64,000 bases of DNA from contig NZ_CP102950.1 in assembly GCF_024741795.1 (NCBI RefSeq), positions 1,984,001-2,048,000 of the forward strand, given 5' to 3'. Position numbers and translations under genes: made by a program. The notes under the pieces are model-generated. The model was not told the origin of the DNA. It did no database searches and saw only the letters and a list, made by a program, of their open reading frames with translations. This DNA comes from Arthrobacter sp. CJ23 (lineage in GTDB: Bacteria; Actinomycetota; Actinomycetes; Actinomycetales; Micrococcaceae). This document shows positions 27,310-36,656 of this stretch, one piece after another; position 1 is the first letter of the stretch; each line of letters starts with the position of its first letter.

Positions 27310-27718
27310 TCAGAAACGGACCATAGACTCCTCCTCGCAGTGCCTTTCGACGTGGAAGAAGAAGGCGCCAAGGCTGCCTTGAACAGCTATGCCCTTCACA
27401 CGCGCGCCTTCTCCCGGAACATTGATCGAGGCCGCAGAAAGCTACGAGCATATCGCCTCCGGAGCTCTTCGTCTGTCTGTGAGAATCGCCCGGCTCAGTG
27501 AGTCCCGTCAGAACCTGATGGCCGCGATGGAGTCCAGGACCGTCATTGATCTCGCAGCCGGTGTGATCATGGCAGAGAACCGGTGCAGCCAGAATGATGC
27601 GCTCACCATCCTGAAAAACGCCTCAAACTACCGCAACATCAAACTGCGCGACCTCGCCGCATCAATCGTCGCTTCGATTTCCAACGATCACAAGGTCATC
27701 ACCAGGTTCGAGGATTAG
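27310..27718 (+). pseudogene. Truncated GAF-ANTAR antitermination regulator
   Basis: The last 75 codons (27490-27718) are a complete ANTAR RNA-binding domain: MESRTVIDLAAGVIMAENRCSQNDALTILKNASNYRNIKLRDLA. Upstream, LLAVPFDVEEEGAKAALNSYALHTRAFS is the end of a GAF-like domain in another frame, so one frameshift lies near 27420. The rest of the GAF domain is absent. Intact relatives are cytoplasmic sensors that control termination at RNA hairpins. Confidence 0.75.
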
Positions 27719-27839
27719 AACCGCAGCACAAGCGCATGCGCCGTCTGCAGCCTGCGCTAATGCGCGGATCTTTGCCTTGCGAGCTCACATCCTCAACCCA
27801 AGAGGCTCAAATCCAGGAGACCGCCCCAGCCGGCCCCTC

Positions 27840-29220
27840 GGGACTGTCCGATAAACGGTGTGTGGGTCCGGCCGGTTTTCATTAGTGAGTGGTTCTTTCG
27901 AACCGTCCGGCGAACGTTATGGCGAACGCGTTGAGTGCGGGCTTCCACCTCATGGTCCAGCGTGCTCTTCCGCCGCCCGTTGGATCAAGGGATCTGGTGA
28001 CCAGATACAGGCATTTCAGGGCAGCGGCCTCGTTCGGAAAGTGCCCGCGGGCCCTCACAGCCCTGCGGTAGCGGGCGTTGATCGACTCGATCGCGTTCGT
28101 TGTGCAGATCACCCGCCTGATCTCCACGTCGTACTCCAGGAACGGCACGAATTCCGCCCAGGAGGACTCCCAGAGCCGCACGATTGCCGGATATCGCTGA
28201 CCCCACTCGGCCGTGAACTCGGCGAACCGGTCCTTCGCCGCTTGCTCGGACGGGGCGGTGTAAACGGGTTTGAGTGCCTTCACGATGCCGTCGCGGTGCT
28301 GGCGTCCGGCGTAGCGGAAGCTGTTGCGGATCAGGTGCACGATGCATTGCTGCACGATCGTGCGTTCCCATGTGGTCGTGATCGCTTCCGGCAGGCCCTT
28401 GAGCCCGTCGCAGACAGCGATCAAAACATCTTCCACACCCCGGTTCTTCAGCTCGGAGAATACCTGCAGCCAGAACCGGGCACCCTCGCCACCGTCACCG
28501 GCCCAGATACCCAGAATGTCCCGTTCCCCGTTCGCGGTGACTCCCATGACGACATAGAACGGGGTATTGCGTACCTGCCCGTCACGGACCTTGACCACGA
28601 TCGCGTCAACGAAGAGCACCGGATAAACCGGATCCAGCGGCCGGGCCGACCATTCAGCCAGTTCGGCGGCGACTTTCTCCGTGATGCGGCTGATGGTGTC
28701 TTTAGAGACCCTGGCCCCGTAAACCTCCTCGAAGTGCGCGGCAATTTCCCCGGTAGTCAGCCCACGTGCCGAGAGCGAGAGCACGACCTCGTCGATCCCG
28801 TCCAAACGCCGTCTCCGTTTCGGCACGATCACCGGCTCACATGACCCGTCCCGGTCCCGGGGCACCTCGATCTCAACCGGGCCGATCTCGGTCAGCACGG
28901 TCTTTGATCTCGTGCCGTTACGCATGTTCGCGGCGACCGGTTTCTGGCCATGCTCATGCCCGAGGTGCTCGGTCAGTTCCGCGTCCAGCGCGGCTTCCAG
29001 GACGTTCTTCGTGAGCTGGTTCAGCAGCCCGCCAGGGCCTACCAGGCTCACGCCCTGTTCCTTGGCCTGCGCGAGCAACCGCTCCGCAAGCTCCTTCTGA
29101 TCGATGATCTCTCCCGTCACAGGATCGATCATCACCCCTGCCATCTCGGTCGTGGACTCAGACACGGCCGTCTCCTTTCGGATCAGGCCGGACCCCACAC
29201 ACCGTTATTCAGACAGTCCC
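27840..29220. mobile_element. Intact IS256-family insertion sequence
   Basis: A 1381-base element. The ends are imperfect inverted repeats starting GGGACTGTC and sharing AACGGTGTGTGGG and TCCGGCC. It is flanked by an 8-base target duplication GGCCCCTC at 27832-27839 and 29221-29228, the size expected for IS256. A single full-length transposase lies between. The perfect duplication and intact gene suggest a fairly recent insertion. Confidence 0.93.
27882..29165 (-). CDS. IS256-family (mutator type) transposase
   Basis: A 427-residue DDE transposase. LNQLTKNVLEAALDAELTEHLGHE is the usual N-terminal helix region; the DDE residues fall in VYPVLFVDAIVVKVR, VLIAVCDGLKGLPEAI and the glutamate of ICTTNAIESINARYRR. 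The GTG at 29165 is chosen because AAAGGAGACGGCC precedes it; an in-frame ATG at 29198 lacks such a site. A long open frame on the opposite strand is only its shadow. Confidence 0.94.
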   Translation of the reverse strand: MSESTTEMAGVMIDPVTGEIIDQKELAERLLAQAKEQGVSLVGPGGLLNQLTKNVLEAALDAELTEHLGHEHGQKPVAANMRNGTRSKTVLTEIGPVEIEVPRDRDGSCEPVIVPKRRRRLDGIDEVVLSLSARGLTTGEIAAHFEEVYGARVSKDTISRITEKVAAELAEWSARPLDPVYPVLFVDAIVVKVRDGQVRNTPFYVVMGVTANGERDILGIWAGDGGEGARFWLQVFSELKNRGVEDVLIAVCDGLKGLPEAITTTWERTIVQQCIVHLIRNSFRYAGRQHRDGIVKALKPVYTAPSEQAAKDRFAEFTAEWGQRYPAIVRLWESSWAEFVPFLEYDVEIRRVICTTNAIESINARYRRAVRARGHFPNEAAALKCLYLVTRSLDPTGGGRARWTMRWKPALNAFAITFAGRFERTTH

Positions 29221-29228
29221 GGCCCCTC

Positions 29229-29639
29229 GCGTCGATGCTTTGGCGGGGCATGGGGTCGAAACCGGGAGAGTAGCCTGCACGCCTTGCCCGGTGCCAGTTG
29301 TGTGTATCTGTGCCAGAACGTGCGGGTAGGTTCGTAGGTTGGTATCTACGAGGGCCTTGCGCGGTCGGCTGCCAAGCATTAATTCACCAGAAATCGGTCG
29401 CTCACGGACGTTAGGTTTGCCGCGGAATCTATATCAAGTCCGATCTGGCCCATTGATGTGAGGGCTGGAATTTGTGGGTGCCGACCACTAAGTAGGCCGC
29501 AGACCGCCGGCAGGGTTGTTGGCTTGTTGCGTTGAATGCGTCATCCGGGGCTGATGCTGCACGCGAATCTTCTCAGCAGACAGTGGCCTGTCGTCTGGGA
29601 GCGGTTGACTGGCCGAGGCTGTCGCAGCGTCGACTTTGG
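29229..29639. other. Intergenic region without a recognised gene
   Basis: No gene supported between the IS256 element and dispersed repeat copy B. Stop codons are frequent and base composition is less GC-rich than in flanking genes. Confidence 0.4.
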
Positions 29640-29740
29640 GTGTGCACAATGTGCACACTGTGGCGGTCGGACCGGGCGGGGCTTATGGGCCTCTGAGTGT
29701 GCACAAGCTGTTCACATGTGGGCCCCGGGGGCCTTTCTTG
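29640..29740 (+). repeat. Dispersed structured repeat, copy B (internally deleted)
   Basis: Palindrome GTGTGCACA-A-TGTGCACAC at 29640-29658, second palindrome TGTGCACA-AGC-TGTTCACA at 29698-29716 and terminator GGCCCC/GGGGCC followed by TTTCTTG at 29721-29737. The tRNA-like block present in copies A, C, D and E is missing, so about 118 bases are deleted. The downstream flank (TTGTTGGTGGCCG, GCTGTGGCCGGGTGCCT) is shared with copy D. Confidence 0.78.
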
Positions 29741-30057
29741 TTGGTGGCCGTTGCTGTGGCCGGGTGCCTATACCAGGGACGAGCAGTTGGAGTTGGGCGG
29801 CTCGACAATTTCGCGGCGTCTCGGACGGAGCTCACGAAACCCCTTCTGCCTCTTCTATCGGTTGCCGCCGTCGTTGCTACGTTTGGCCCGGGCTACCGCA
29901 AGTACAACAGGGCATGGCAGGGCTCTAAAGAGCTCTTCAACTTCTCGTCGAAGCTCATGGCGACGGACGAAATCCGGATGATTATGGCAGTTTGGTTGAG
30001 GACCAATGCGCGAGTGCCCATGGCCCGTGGCGGTTTTGGCTTCGAAGGCCGACGGCC
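29741..30057. other. Flank of repeat copy B; no recognised gene
   Basis: Contains the downstream flank shared with repeat copy D to about 29770, then sequence without a supported gene up to the acyltransferase stop codon. Confidence 0.4.
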
Positions 30058-31728
30058 CTAGAGCGTGGGCAGGCTGAAGGCAGGTTCGGGCCTGTGTACC
30101 CCGCGGGGCCGGTAGCCCAGCGCCTCTGCCTCGCCGAGCAGGTCGGCCAGGTACCAGATGATGGCCAGCCACATTTCGGTTCCCTGGAGGCTGGGCCGGC
30201 CCGCCGCACTGGTGGGGGAGAAGCTGAACGGCAGGCCGGCGCCAGGGATCCACTGCGCCATGGCAGCGTCGAGCTGCAGCCGTGCCCAGATCTGCACGTC
30301 CGCCTGCCGGTGGTTGGATTGTTTGCGTGCCAGCCAGAGTGGGTGGGCGACGTCAAGGACGTTGCAGGCGTTCGGCCTCCCTGAGGCGAAATAGCGGGGA
30401 TCTGCGGCATGGCCCAGCACCGTGTCGATCAGCGCATCGGCGTGGGGGACGGGTACGCCGAACTGCGCGAACGTGCCGCGCGTCAACCGGTAGTACCCGT
30501 TGACCACCTTGAGCCTCATGTCGGTGGAGGGCTGCCCCCAGGTTCCCGTGGCAGTGGAGGCGCTCACCAGCAGCCAGCCAAAGAGCGTGTTCAGCGGTGT
30601 AGTGGCGGTGGAGACTCCCTGGGCGAGGTTCCAGTACGTGGCCGTCCCCCACGCATCAATCCACGCGCCTGAGGCCCAGGGTTCCTTGCGCCATGGCAGC
30701 GCCTCGACGGCTGCGGCGAGTTCCTCCGGTCCCATCGAGGCGACGGCGTGGATGGGATGCCGGAACCTGCTGCCGAGCAGATCGAGCGCGTAGCCCACCG
30801 AGAGGACATGGTAGGCCGCATCACCGGTTCCGAAATCCAACGGACCCCTGTCGGGCCGACCGTCGGAGGCGTACTGGCCCACGAGTCCACTCGCAGGATC
30901 CTGCAGCCCCTGCAAGCGATCGATGTGGGCGCTGAGGCTCAGCTGGGCCGGTGGGGCCCCCAGCAGCAGATCGGCGATCTCGATGGCGTCGCAATGCGCC
31001 CGCACCGTGGGTGCCGCGCCGGGCTGGTCGACGTACCGGCCGCCACTGGCGTCGGGATCCCAGGACCGGCCAAGAAGCATCGGGGCCTCGGCGCGGGCAG
31101 CGCCGGCAAAGTCCGCAAGGGTCTGGGCAAGCGTTTCCGCCCCGGCGCCGTCCTTCCGCCCGGTGTCTCTCCGGTCGCGAATGTGCCGGGCGGGGTTTCC
31201 ACCGGCTATGGACCAATCCGGCACGTCGCGGGTCACGACCGCCCCAGCGGCGAGCACGGCGTGGGAGCCGATGGTCACGCCGTCGACGATAACGACATTG
31301 GACCCGATCCAGACGTCATCGCCAATCAGGATGCCCTTGCTCGTGTGGGGCTGCTTGTAGACCGGTTCCGACGGATCCATGGAGTGGTTGAAGCCAAGGA
31401 TGGACGTGTGCGCCCCGATGCGTACCGCATTGCCAATGCTGACCTTTCCCCGGACCACCGTGAAGGCATTGACGGTGGTGTTGTCCCCCAGGTCCACGGT
31501 GTCAGTGATGTAGGCGTGGGCGGCGACATACGACCCCGAGCCGATGCTGAACCGAGTGGGGTCGATCATGGCCAGCGGCGAGAGGAAGACGTTGCTGCCG
31601 ATGGTGACGCCGTCGAGCTGTTTCAAGGCATCCTGGTGCCCAAGCTGGCTCTCCCGCTCCTCCCCGCTTGCGCCAGGCCAGAACAGCCAGGGTGAGTAGT
31701 CGAACTTCATACGGGAACCATTGTTCAC
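30058..31728 (-). CDS. Hexapeptide-repeat acyltransferase fused to a large helical domain
   Basis: A protein of about 556 residues. Residues about 40-185 form a left-handed beta-helix with hexapeptide repeats (VTIGSNVFLSP, FSIGSGSYVAAHAYI, VSIGNAVRIGAHTSILGFNHSMD, ILIGDDVWIGSNVVIVDGVTIGSHAVLAAGAVVTRDVPDWSIAGGNPA), as in sugar O-acetyltransferases; the histidine in GFNHSMD is the likely catalytic base. Residues about 220-540 form a tryptophan-rich helical domain resembling alpha/alpha toroids, family not recognised. The GTG at 31728 follows TGGAGAATCC; an ATG at 31710 is possible. A LacI-type palindrome lies just upstream, implying sugar control. It is bracketed by repeat copies B and C. Confidence 0.82.
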   Translation of the reverse strand: MNNGSRMKFDYSPWLFWPGASGEERESQLGHQDALKQLDGVTIGSNVFLSPLAMIDPTRFSIGSGSYVAAHAYITDTVDLGDNTTVNAFTVVRGKVSIGNAVRIGAHTSILGFNHSMDPSEPVYKQPHTSKGILIGDDVWIGSNVVIVDGVTIGSHAVLAAGAVVTRDVPDWSIAGGNPARHIRDRRDTGRKDGAGAETLAQTLADFAGAARAEAPMLLGRSWDPDASGGRYVDQPGAAPTVRAHCDAIEIADLLLGAPPAQLSLSAHIDRLQGLQDPASGLVGQYASDGRPDRGPLDFGTGDAAYHVLSVGYALDLLGSRFRHPIHAVASMGPEELAAAVEALPWRKEPWASGAWIDAWGTATYWNLAQGVSTATTPLNTLFGWLLVSASTATGTWGQPSTDMRLKVVNGYYRLTRGTFAQFGVPVPHADALIDTVLGHAADPRYFASGRPNACNVLDVAHPLWLARKQSNHRQADVQIWARLQLDAAMAQWIPGAGLPFSFSPTSAAGRPSLQGTEMWLAIIWYLADLLGEAEALGYRPRGVHRPEPAFSLPTL

Positions 31729-31756
31729 GGATTCTCCAGGGGTAGGGCAGTGGGTT

Positions 31757-31770
31757 GGGAAGCGCTTTCC
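31757..31770. promoter_or_regulatory. LacI-type operator before the acyltransferase gene
   Basis: GGGAAGCGCTTTCC, a near-perfect palindrome centred on GCGC, 28 bases before the acyltransferase start. The form matches LacI-family operators of carbohydrate genes. It differs from the AACGTT operators of the arabinan locus, so another regulator would be involved. Confidence 0.6.
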
Positions 31771-31976
31771 GTGAATAGCTTTGTGTATCCGGCGGGCATC
31801 GTCAACCCCGCGGCGGGCAGAACCTCCGCGGTGTCCGGGGGAGCCTCCCCCTGAGCGAGCGAGATCAACAGCGGATGGAAGGGGAGGGGTGGTGTAGGTG
31901 GATGCTTGATTCGTACTCGAATGTCGTGCTCCGGTGGAATCAGGGCTCGGCGTTGCTGCCGCAAGGCAAAAGAAGG

Positions 31977-32191
31977 GGGTGTGCACAATGTGCACACCTT
32001 GGCCCTCGGACTCGGCCGTACTGCTGCCAGACTGGGCCGGATTCCGCATGTTTCGGCGGGATCTCAGTGTTTGCAAGGCCTGGAGTCCGGTTCGAGTCCC
32101 ACCTCGGGCACAGTGTTTCCCAGCTCAGGGGCCTGTTGGCCGCTGAGTGTGCACAAAATGTTTACGGATGGGCCCCTTCGGGGGCCTTTTT
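31977..32191 (+). repeat. Dispersed structured repeat, copy C
   Basis: Palindrome GTGTGCACA-A-TGTGCACAC at 31979-31997, tRNA-3'-half-like block at 32061-32111, second palindrome region TGTGCACAAAATGTTTAC at 32148-32165 and terminator GGCCCC-TTCG-GGGGCC followed by TTTTTCG at 32171-32191. Spacing of the parts equals that of copy D. It lies divergent to the acyltransferase gene. Confidence 0.85.
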
Positions 32192-32429
32192 CGTTTGTCA
32201 GAGTGCCTCGCCTTCTTGGGTGGTTGTGGTTCTGGGGTCTTGCTTCTCCACGGTGGGGCGGTCGCCGGACTACATGATCTTGCTTAACCTGTGGCGCGAA
32301 GGCTTACCCCGCTGCCCCGTAGTGATCGAGGAATTCCTCGGCTTCCGTGTCGCTCGTCGCGGTCCCCGTGATGGGCCAACTGGCCGACGCAGCCTGGGCG
32401 GTGGAGGCCGAGGACTCAGGTCCCCGGAC

Positions 32430-32700
32430 GTGGGTCACCAACAGGAGGCCGGCTTCGATCCGAAAGTCATCTGCTCCTCCGAGGACGTCTCCGTCCACCT
32501 GCGTTTCGTCGAAGCCGGGCTCGCCGTTGTCGTCCTCGCCGGCCTGGCCTTCGTGGGGGCTGCCCTCACCGTGCGCCGCTTTCCCACAGCACCGAGCATG
32601 CAGAACCGGAAGGTGCTTCTGGCAACGAGGGAAGCCTCCGGCAAAAGACCGACCGTTGTCGCCGTTTCCCGCGCACTTCAGCGCGCCGCCTGGATAATCC
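32430..32700 (+). pseudogene. Fragment of a LysR-type regulator (effector domain)
   Basis: GFDPKVICSSEDVSVHLRFVEAGLAVVVLAGLAFVGAALTVRRF and RKVLLATREASGKRPTVVAVSRALQRAA match the C-terminal substrate-binding half of LysR regulators. The DNA-binding half is absent and the frame runs on past the normal end. It is therefore a remnant, cut on its left by the region of repeat copy C. Confidence 0.6.
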
Positions 32701-32851
32701 CGGCCAGCCGTCTTCGCATCGCCCGAAACCAAGGGCAAAGATTTGGCATGAGGTGGGTCGGGGCTCAGGGCAAGAGACGCCGCTCACGACTCGGGCCTTG
32801 GCGGCCGAATGTGGGCAAATGTTCAGGAAGTTGGACTGGCCAAGTAAGATC

Positions 32852-33703
32852 CTAGGCCGCGAGGGCCTGGGCCCGGTATTGCACCGGCTCAGGCCCTCGA
32901 GCTTTGTCGAGATCCGTTCGGTGTTGTACCAGCGGATGTACTCGTTCAACTGTGCGGCCAGCGCGTCGGTGCTGATGTACCGGACGCGGTGGAACATTTC
33001 CTCTTTGGGTGGCCGAAGAAGTTCTCCGTCACCGCGTTGTCGTAGCAGTTGCCCTTGCGGGACATCGATTGGACCGCGCCGGCGCCCTTGAGAAGGGTGC
33101 GCCAGGAGGCGTGCCGGTACTGGAAGCCCTGGTCTGAATGCACGAGCGGCTGCTGGCCGGGCTTGAGCGCCACCAGGGCCTCGCGCAGTGAGGTGTTGGT
33201 CAGCTCCAGGTTCGGGACGAACCGATGGTGTAGGAGATGATCTGCCGGTCGAAGAGGTCCATGACCGGTAAGAGATGGAGCTTCCGGTCCCCGACGCTGA
33301 ACTCGGTCACGTCCGTCACCCACTTCTGGTTCGGGGCATCGGCGTCGAACTCCCGGTTCAGCAGGTTCGGCGCAGCCGTGCCCTGTTCGCCTTGGTCGGA
33401 GTTGTAGCGTTTCTTCCGCCGGACCCTGCAGACCAGCCCGAGTGAGCGCATCAGCTTCACCACGGTTTTCTTCGCGATCCTCCAGCCGTGTTTGAGCAGT
33501 TCGGTGTGGATGCGGCGGTGCCCGTACCGGCCGTGGTTCTTCTCGAAGATCTCCGTGATGGCGGCCTTGAGTGTCTCGTGCGGATCGGGGGCTTGCAGGC
33601 GGGTCTGGTGGTAGAAGAATGTCGACCGGGCAAGACCTGAGACCTGCAGCAGAACGGGCAGGGGGAAGTCAGCCTTGAGGGCGATGAGGGCCTGGACCTT
33701 CAC
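32852..33703 (-). pseudogene. IS3-family transposase orfB, frameshifted
   Basis: Integrase-core transposase. HGRYGHRRIHTELLKHGWRIAKKTVVKLMRSLGL and NQKWVTDVTEFSVGDRKLHLLPVMDLFDRQIISY are intact to about 33230; the first aspartate of DDE lies in VTDVTEF. After a frameshift come PLVHSDQGFQYRHASW with the second aspartate and SMSRKGNCYDNAVTENFFG with the glutamate. After another shift near 32985 the end reads EYIRWYNTERISTKLEGL and, in a third frame, PVQYRAQALAA with the stop at 32852. Confidence 0.85.
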
Positions 33704-34190
33704 CGTTGGTTTTGTGCCCTCAAGGCACGTAATTTTCCCAGATAGGCCACCTCGGCGCGCAACCGTTCGTTTTCCCGGCGCAACCGCTCCAGCTCGGGCA
33801 GCTCCGTCGGCGGCGGGGAATCGGGCTTCCGGGGCCGGCCTTTGGGCTTCGGGCGCAAGGCGTCAGCGCCCTCGCGACGATACGCACGCACCCACGTCTC
33901 AGCAACACAGCAGAGGAGAGGTCAGCCTCGGCGGCGAGATCCGGGGCGGTCTCGCCTGCAAGGAACCGTTCGACCAACGCGAGCTTGAAGTCGAAAGAGT
34001 ATGACTGTTTTTGTCGGCTTGGTCACCAGCGCTCCTTGACCACGAATCCTCCACCGCCGATACAGCCTCTTGACCGGCCAACGGGACACGCCCAGCAGCC
34101 TGGCCGTCGCCGTATCTGCAAGGCCTTTCTCAAACAACGCTACAGCGGCCTCGCGCTGGACCTCTGCCAATGAACTACTTGAACGCAAAA
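33700..34190 (-). pseudogene. IS3-family orfA, frameshifted
   Basis: Pieces of the helix-turn-helix OrfA: SLAEVQREAAVALFEKGLADTATARLLGVSRWPVKRLYRRWRIRG near 34050-34190, MVERFLAGETAPDLAAEADLSS near 33910-33977, and a leucine-zipper part LPELERLRRENERLRAEVAYLGKLRAL at 33700-33820. They are in different frames. The last part overlaps the orfB start, as in IS3 elements that use frameshifting. Confidence 0.78.
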
Positions 34191-34370
34191 CTGCTCCCCG
34201 GGAGTCAGAACTGAATTTCTCAGTCCAACTTCCGGGGAGCAGTTCACCTTGTCCGGGCACCTCGCTTTTCCTGGGCTGGACGGGGTGGGTGGCTCGTCAC
34301 CACGGCCTAAGGACCTGGCTTCCGGATGTGGCCTGTCGGCATTCACCTACCGGGCTGCCGAGCGGTTCGC

Positions 34371-35849
34371 CTACGGCGTGATGATCGTGAACACGGCGTC
34401 GGTCCGGTTGGACGTGTTCGCGTCGTTGGCCCGTACGGACAGCGAGGCGAACGACGAGCCGATGGAGGCCAGACCGACGTAGTCGCCCACGAAGAACCCA
34501 CGGGCCACGGGCGCCGTCATCATGTCGAACGGGCCATACACGTGCGTCTCATCCGCGAATGCAGGAGTGCCCACTGGCGAGGAGGTAAACCAGTAGTCCG
34601 TGGGCAGCGTGCTCGAGTTCCCGACGCTGAGGTTCCGGAAGTCGTAGTACGTGATGCCGACCTTTCCGCCGGCGACGCGGACGCTCGGCGTGAAGGCGGG
34701 GACGCCCTGCGGCGTATTGGCCCGCGCCGGCGCGCTCCAGGTCATGCCTCCGTCAGTCGACGTCGAGATCGCGACCTCATCGTAGTGCCCGCCGTTGAAC
34801 CGTGAATCCTGCCACACGACGTACAGTTGCCCGGTGGCCGGGTCGACGGCTGGTTCTGGGATGATGTCCCCGGTCCTGACGGGCGCCCCCGTGTTGGGGT
34901 TTGTGACGCCCACGGTATTGAGCTTCGCGATGACCTGCGGGGCCGTCCAGTTGGCGCCCCCGTCCGTGGACTTGGTGAACGCCACGTTGAGCCCATGCAG
35001 TTTGTCGACACCGTTCTTGCCCGTGCCCAGGATGAGGTCGAAGAAGTTGTAGAGCGTGCCGTCAGGCCCGACGACGATCTGGTTGCCGATGGTCTGCTGC
35101 CTGTTGCCAGTGGGCACGATGACCGTCGGCGAGCTCCACGTGGCGCCCGAGTCGGTCGTCTTGGAGAAGAACGTCGGTCCCGCGAAGGCGGCCGCGTGGG
35201 CCGCGGCCCTCGGGTTGTCGGTCGGTGAGACGAGGCGGTCCCATACCGCGTAGGCCGTGCCCGGGATTATTGGGTCAGCAGTGACGGACTCCTTGTCGTT
35301 GAAGAACTGCGGAGAGCCGAGGTCTTCGATCAGGGTCTTCGGCGCAGTCCATGTTGCTCCGCCGTCATGCGAGGCCGAGGCGAGAACGGCATTGTCGTTG
35401 CCGACACCTTGGAAGGAGAGGGATACAGAGTAGGCCGTGCCGTCCGGACCTATCGAGACCCACGGATCCGAGGCGCGGTCGTAGCGGGAAGGTCCTCCCG
35501 GTGCGCAGGCCGAGAATGGCTGGGCTACCGTATTCCACGTGGCGCCTGCGTCCCTCGAGTAACCGACCACGAGGCCACGCGCGCCGCCGTCGGACCAGCG
35601 GTCCTGTTGCCACGCGCCGATGATGTTGTTGGAGTTGCTCGGGTTGACGGCGACCCACGGCTCCACCTCGGCGTTCGGGTAGTTCACGGCACCGGGTGCG
35701 GAGCCCAGCGTGCAGGCCGAGAACGGACTGGCCCCGCTCGCGACGGCTAGGGGGCTGGTCGTGGCGGCGGAGGCTCCGGACATGTTGAGCATGAGCGCGG
35801 CCGGCAGCATGGTGAGCAGTGCGGCTCGGCGCAGGTGTTTGGCGATCAT
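34371..35849 (-). CDS. Secreted Asp-box beta-propeller protein (sialidase superfamily)
   Basis: A 492-residue exported protein with signal peptide LLTMLPAALMLNMSGASAATTS. At least five Asp-box repeats are visible: YSRDAGATWNT, ASHDGGATWTA, KTTDSGATWSS, KSTDGGANWTA and TSTDGGMTWSA, pointing to a beta-propeller of the exo-sialidase or glycosidase superfamily. No convincing catalytic arginine triad was identified, so the activity is open. GTAGGAGAAACCA precedes the ATG. Next to it lies the degraded IS3 element. Confidence 0.85.
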   Translation of the reverse strand: MIAKHLRRAALLTMLPAALMLNMSGASAATTSPLAVASGASPFSACTLGSAPGAVNYPNAEVEPWVAVNPSNSNNIIGAWQQDRWSDGGARGLVVGYSRDAGATWNTVAQPFSACAPGGPSRYDRASDPWVSIGPDGTAYSVSLSFQGVGNDNAVLASASHDGGATWTAPKTLIEDLGSPQFFNDKESVTADPIIPGTAYAVWDRLVSPTDNPRAAAHAAAFAGPTFFSKTTDSGATWSSPTVIVPTGNRQQTIGNQIVVGPDGTLYNFFDLILGTGKNGVDKLHGLNVAFTKSTDGGANWTAPQVIAKLNTVGVTNPNTGAPVRTGDIIPEPAVDPATGQLYVVWQDSRFNGGHYDEVAISTSTDGGMTWSAPARANTPQGVPAFTPSVRVAGGKVGITYYDFRNLSVGNSSTLPTDYWFTSSPVGTPAFADETHVYGPFDMMTAPVARGFFVGDYVGLASIGSSFASLSVRANDANTSNRTDAVFTIITP

Positions 35850-35949
35850 TGGTTTCTCCTACAAGGGTGGGGTGCTGGGGGTACGACATCGGTCGAGGGC
35901 CGCTACGGGCCTGTGCGCTCCGGGAAAGTCCAGCTCACGAGGTCACCAA

Positions 35950-36330
35950 GCGGCTCGGCCTCGAAGGCGGAGGGCCGTCCTCGGCGACCCCGCGGCTCGC
36001 GCTGAACGGCTCGAAGACCCTCGCGGTTCGAGCACGCGTCGGTGATGCCCGCGCCAAAGGCCTGGCGGCCTCGAGCTGGGCCGCCAGGGCCATGAGCCGG
36101 GCGTCGTCGTCCGCCCGGCCGAGGAACGCGACCCCCGCGACCGGCGCGCTGGCCGCGGGAGGGCGGCGTCGTGCGCGTGTCCAGCCCCCGGCGGCCCGCC
36201 AGGCACAGCCTCCCTCACCAGAGCATTGAGCTCGGGTAGCCTTGAGTTCCGCGGGGCTCGCCTTCTGTGCCCGGATCAGATCGGCTTGCGGGAGGCCGTC
36301 GAGCCAGCGGAGCTGCTCGTTCATGCGCTC
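35950..36330 (-). pseudogene. Amidase remnant with ends joined by deletion
   Basis: The start MNEQLRWLDGLPQADLIRAQKASPAELKAT resembles the N-terminus of amidase-signature enzymes, while APVAGVAFLGRADDDARLMALAAQLEAARP resembles their C-terminus (VGVAFLGRPxxDARLLALA). The several hundred residues between, including the Ser-Ser-Lys catalytic core, are missing, and the frame changes. Confidence 0.6.
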
Positions 36331-36656
36331 AGAGAAACACAAGCTGGGCTACCGCGCAAGGGCCTGACAAGACTCACCTAAAGTGCGCGCGAAATGGGGG
36401 TGCAAGCCTCAATAAATGCCCCGCGAAATACCGGTCGCTGTCCGGGTGCTGCGATGAGTTTCGCAAATGCGTCTACCAAGACCCCGACGGCGAGCGCGAA
36501 CGGGCTCACGTACAGCGAAGTGATTCTGGACGAGAGTTTTGTGGTGGGGAGGGCCCGGTGTGGTGGGGCCGCACCCAACCTCACCACCCACAGCCGATCG
36601 CCAGCCCCGGCCTCGCTGAGTGAGCTGCCGCCCGGCGTGTTGGGCCGGATGCACCG
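36331..36656. other. Intergenic region without a recognised gene
   Basis: No supported gene. Short open frames exist on both strands, but none carries a recognisable motif. Confidence 0.4.

Larger units (their letters stand above)
32820..34248. mobile_element. Degraded IS3-family insertion sequence
   Basis: The element carries broken orfA and orfB on the minus strand. Inverted ends share GGAAGTTGGACTG (32826-32838, and its complement at 34221-34233). The right end also forms a hairpin with AACTGCTCCCCGG (34189-34201) and CCGGGGAGCAGTT (34232-34244). No target duplication could be identified, and both reading frames are disrupted, so it is immobile. Confidence 0.75.

Noticed and set aside
27858..28844. 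Long plus-strand open frame of 328 codons
   Set aside because: It is exactly antisense to the IS256 transposase and has no recognisable domain.
30748..31695. Plus-strand open frame opposite the acyltransferase
   Set aside because: The hexapeptide repeats on the minus strand are clearly coding; this frame is a shadow.
31729..32076. Upstream extension of the acyltransferase frame to 32076
   Set aside because: The extra 116 codons are antisense to repeat copy C and lack protein-like content; the GTG at 31728 has a ribosome site.
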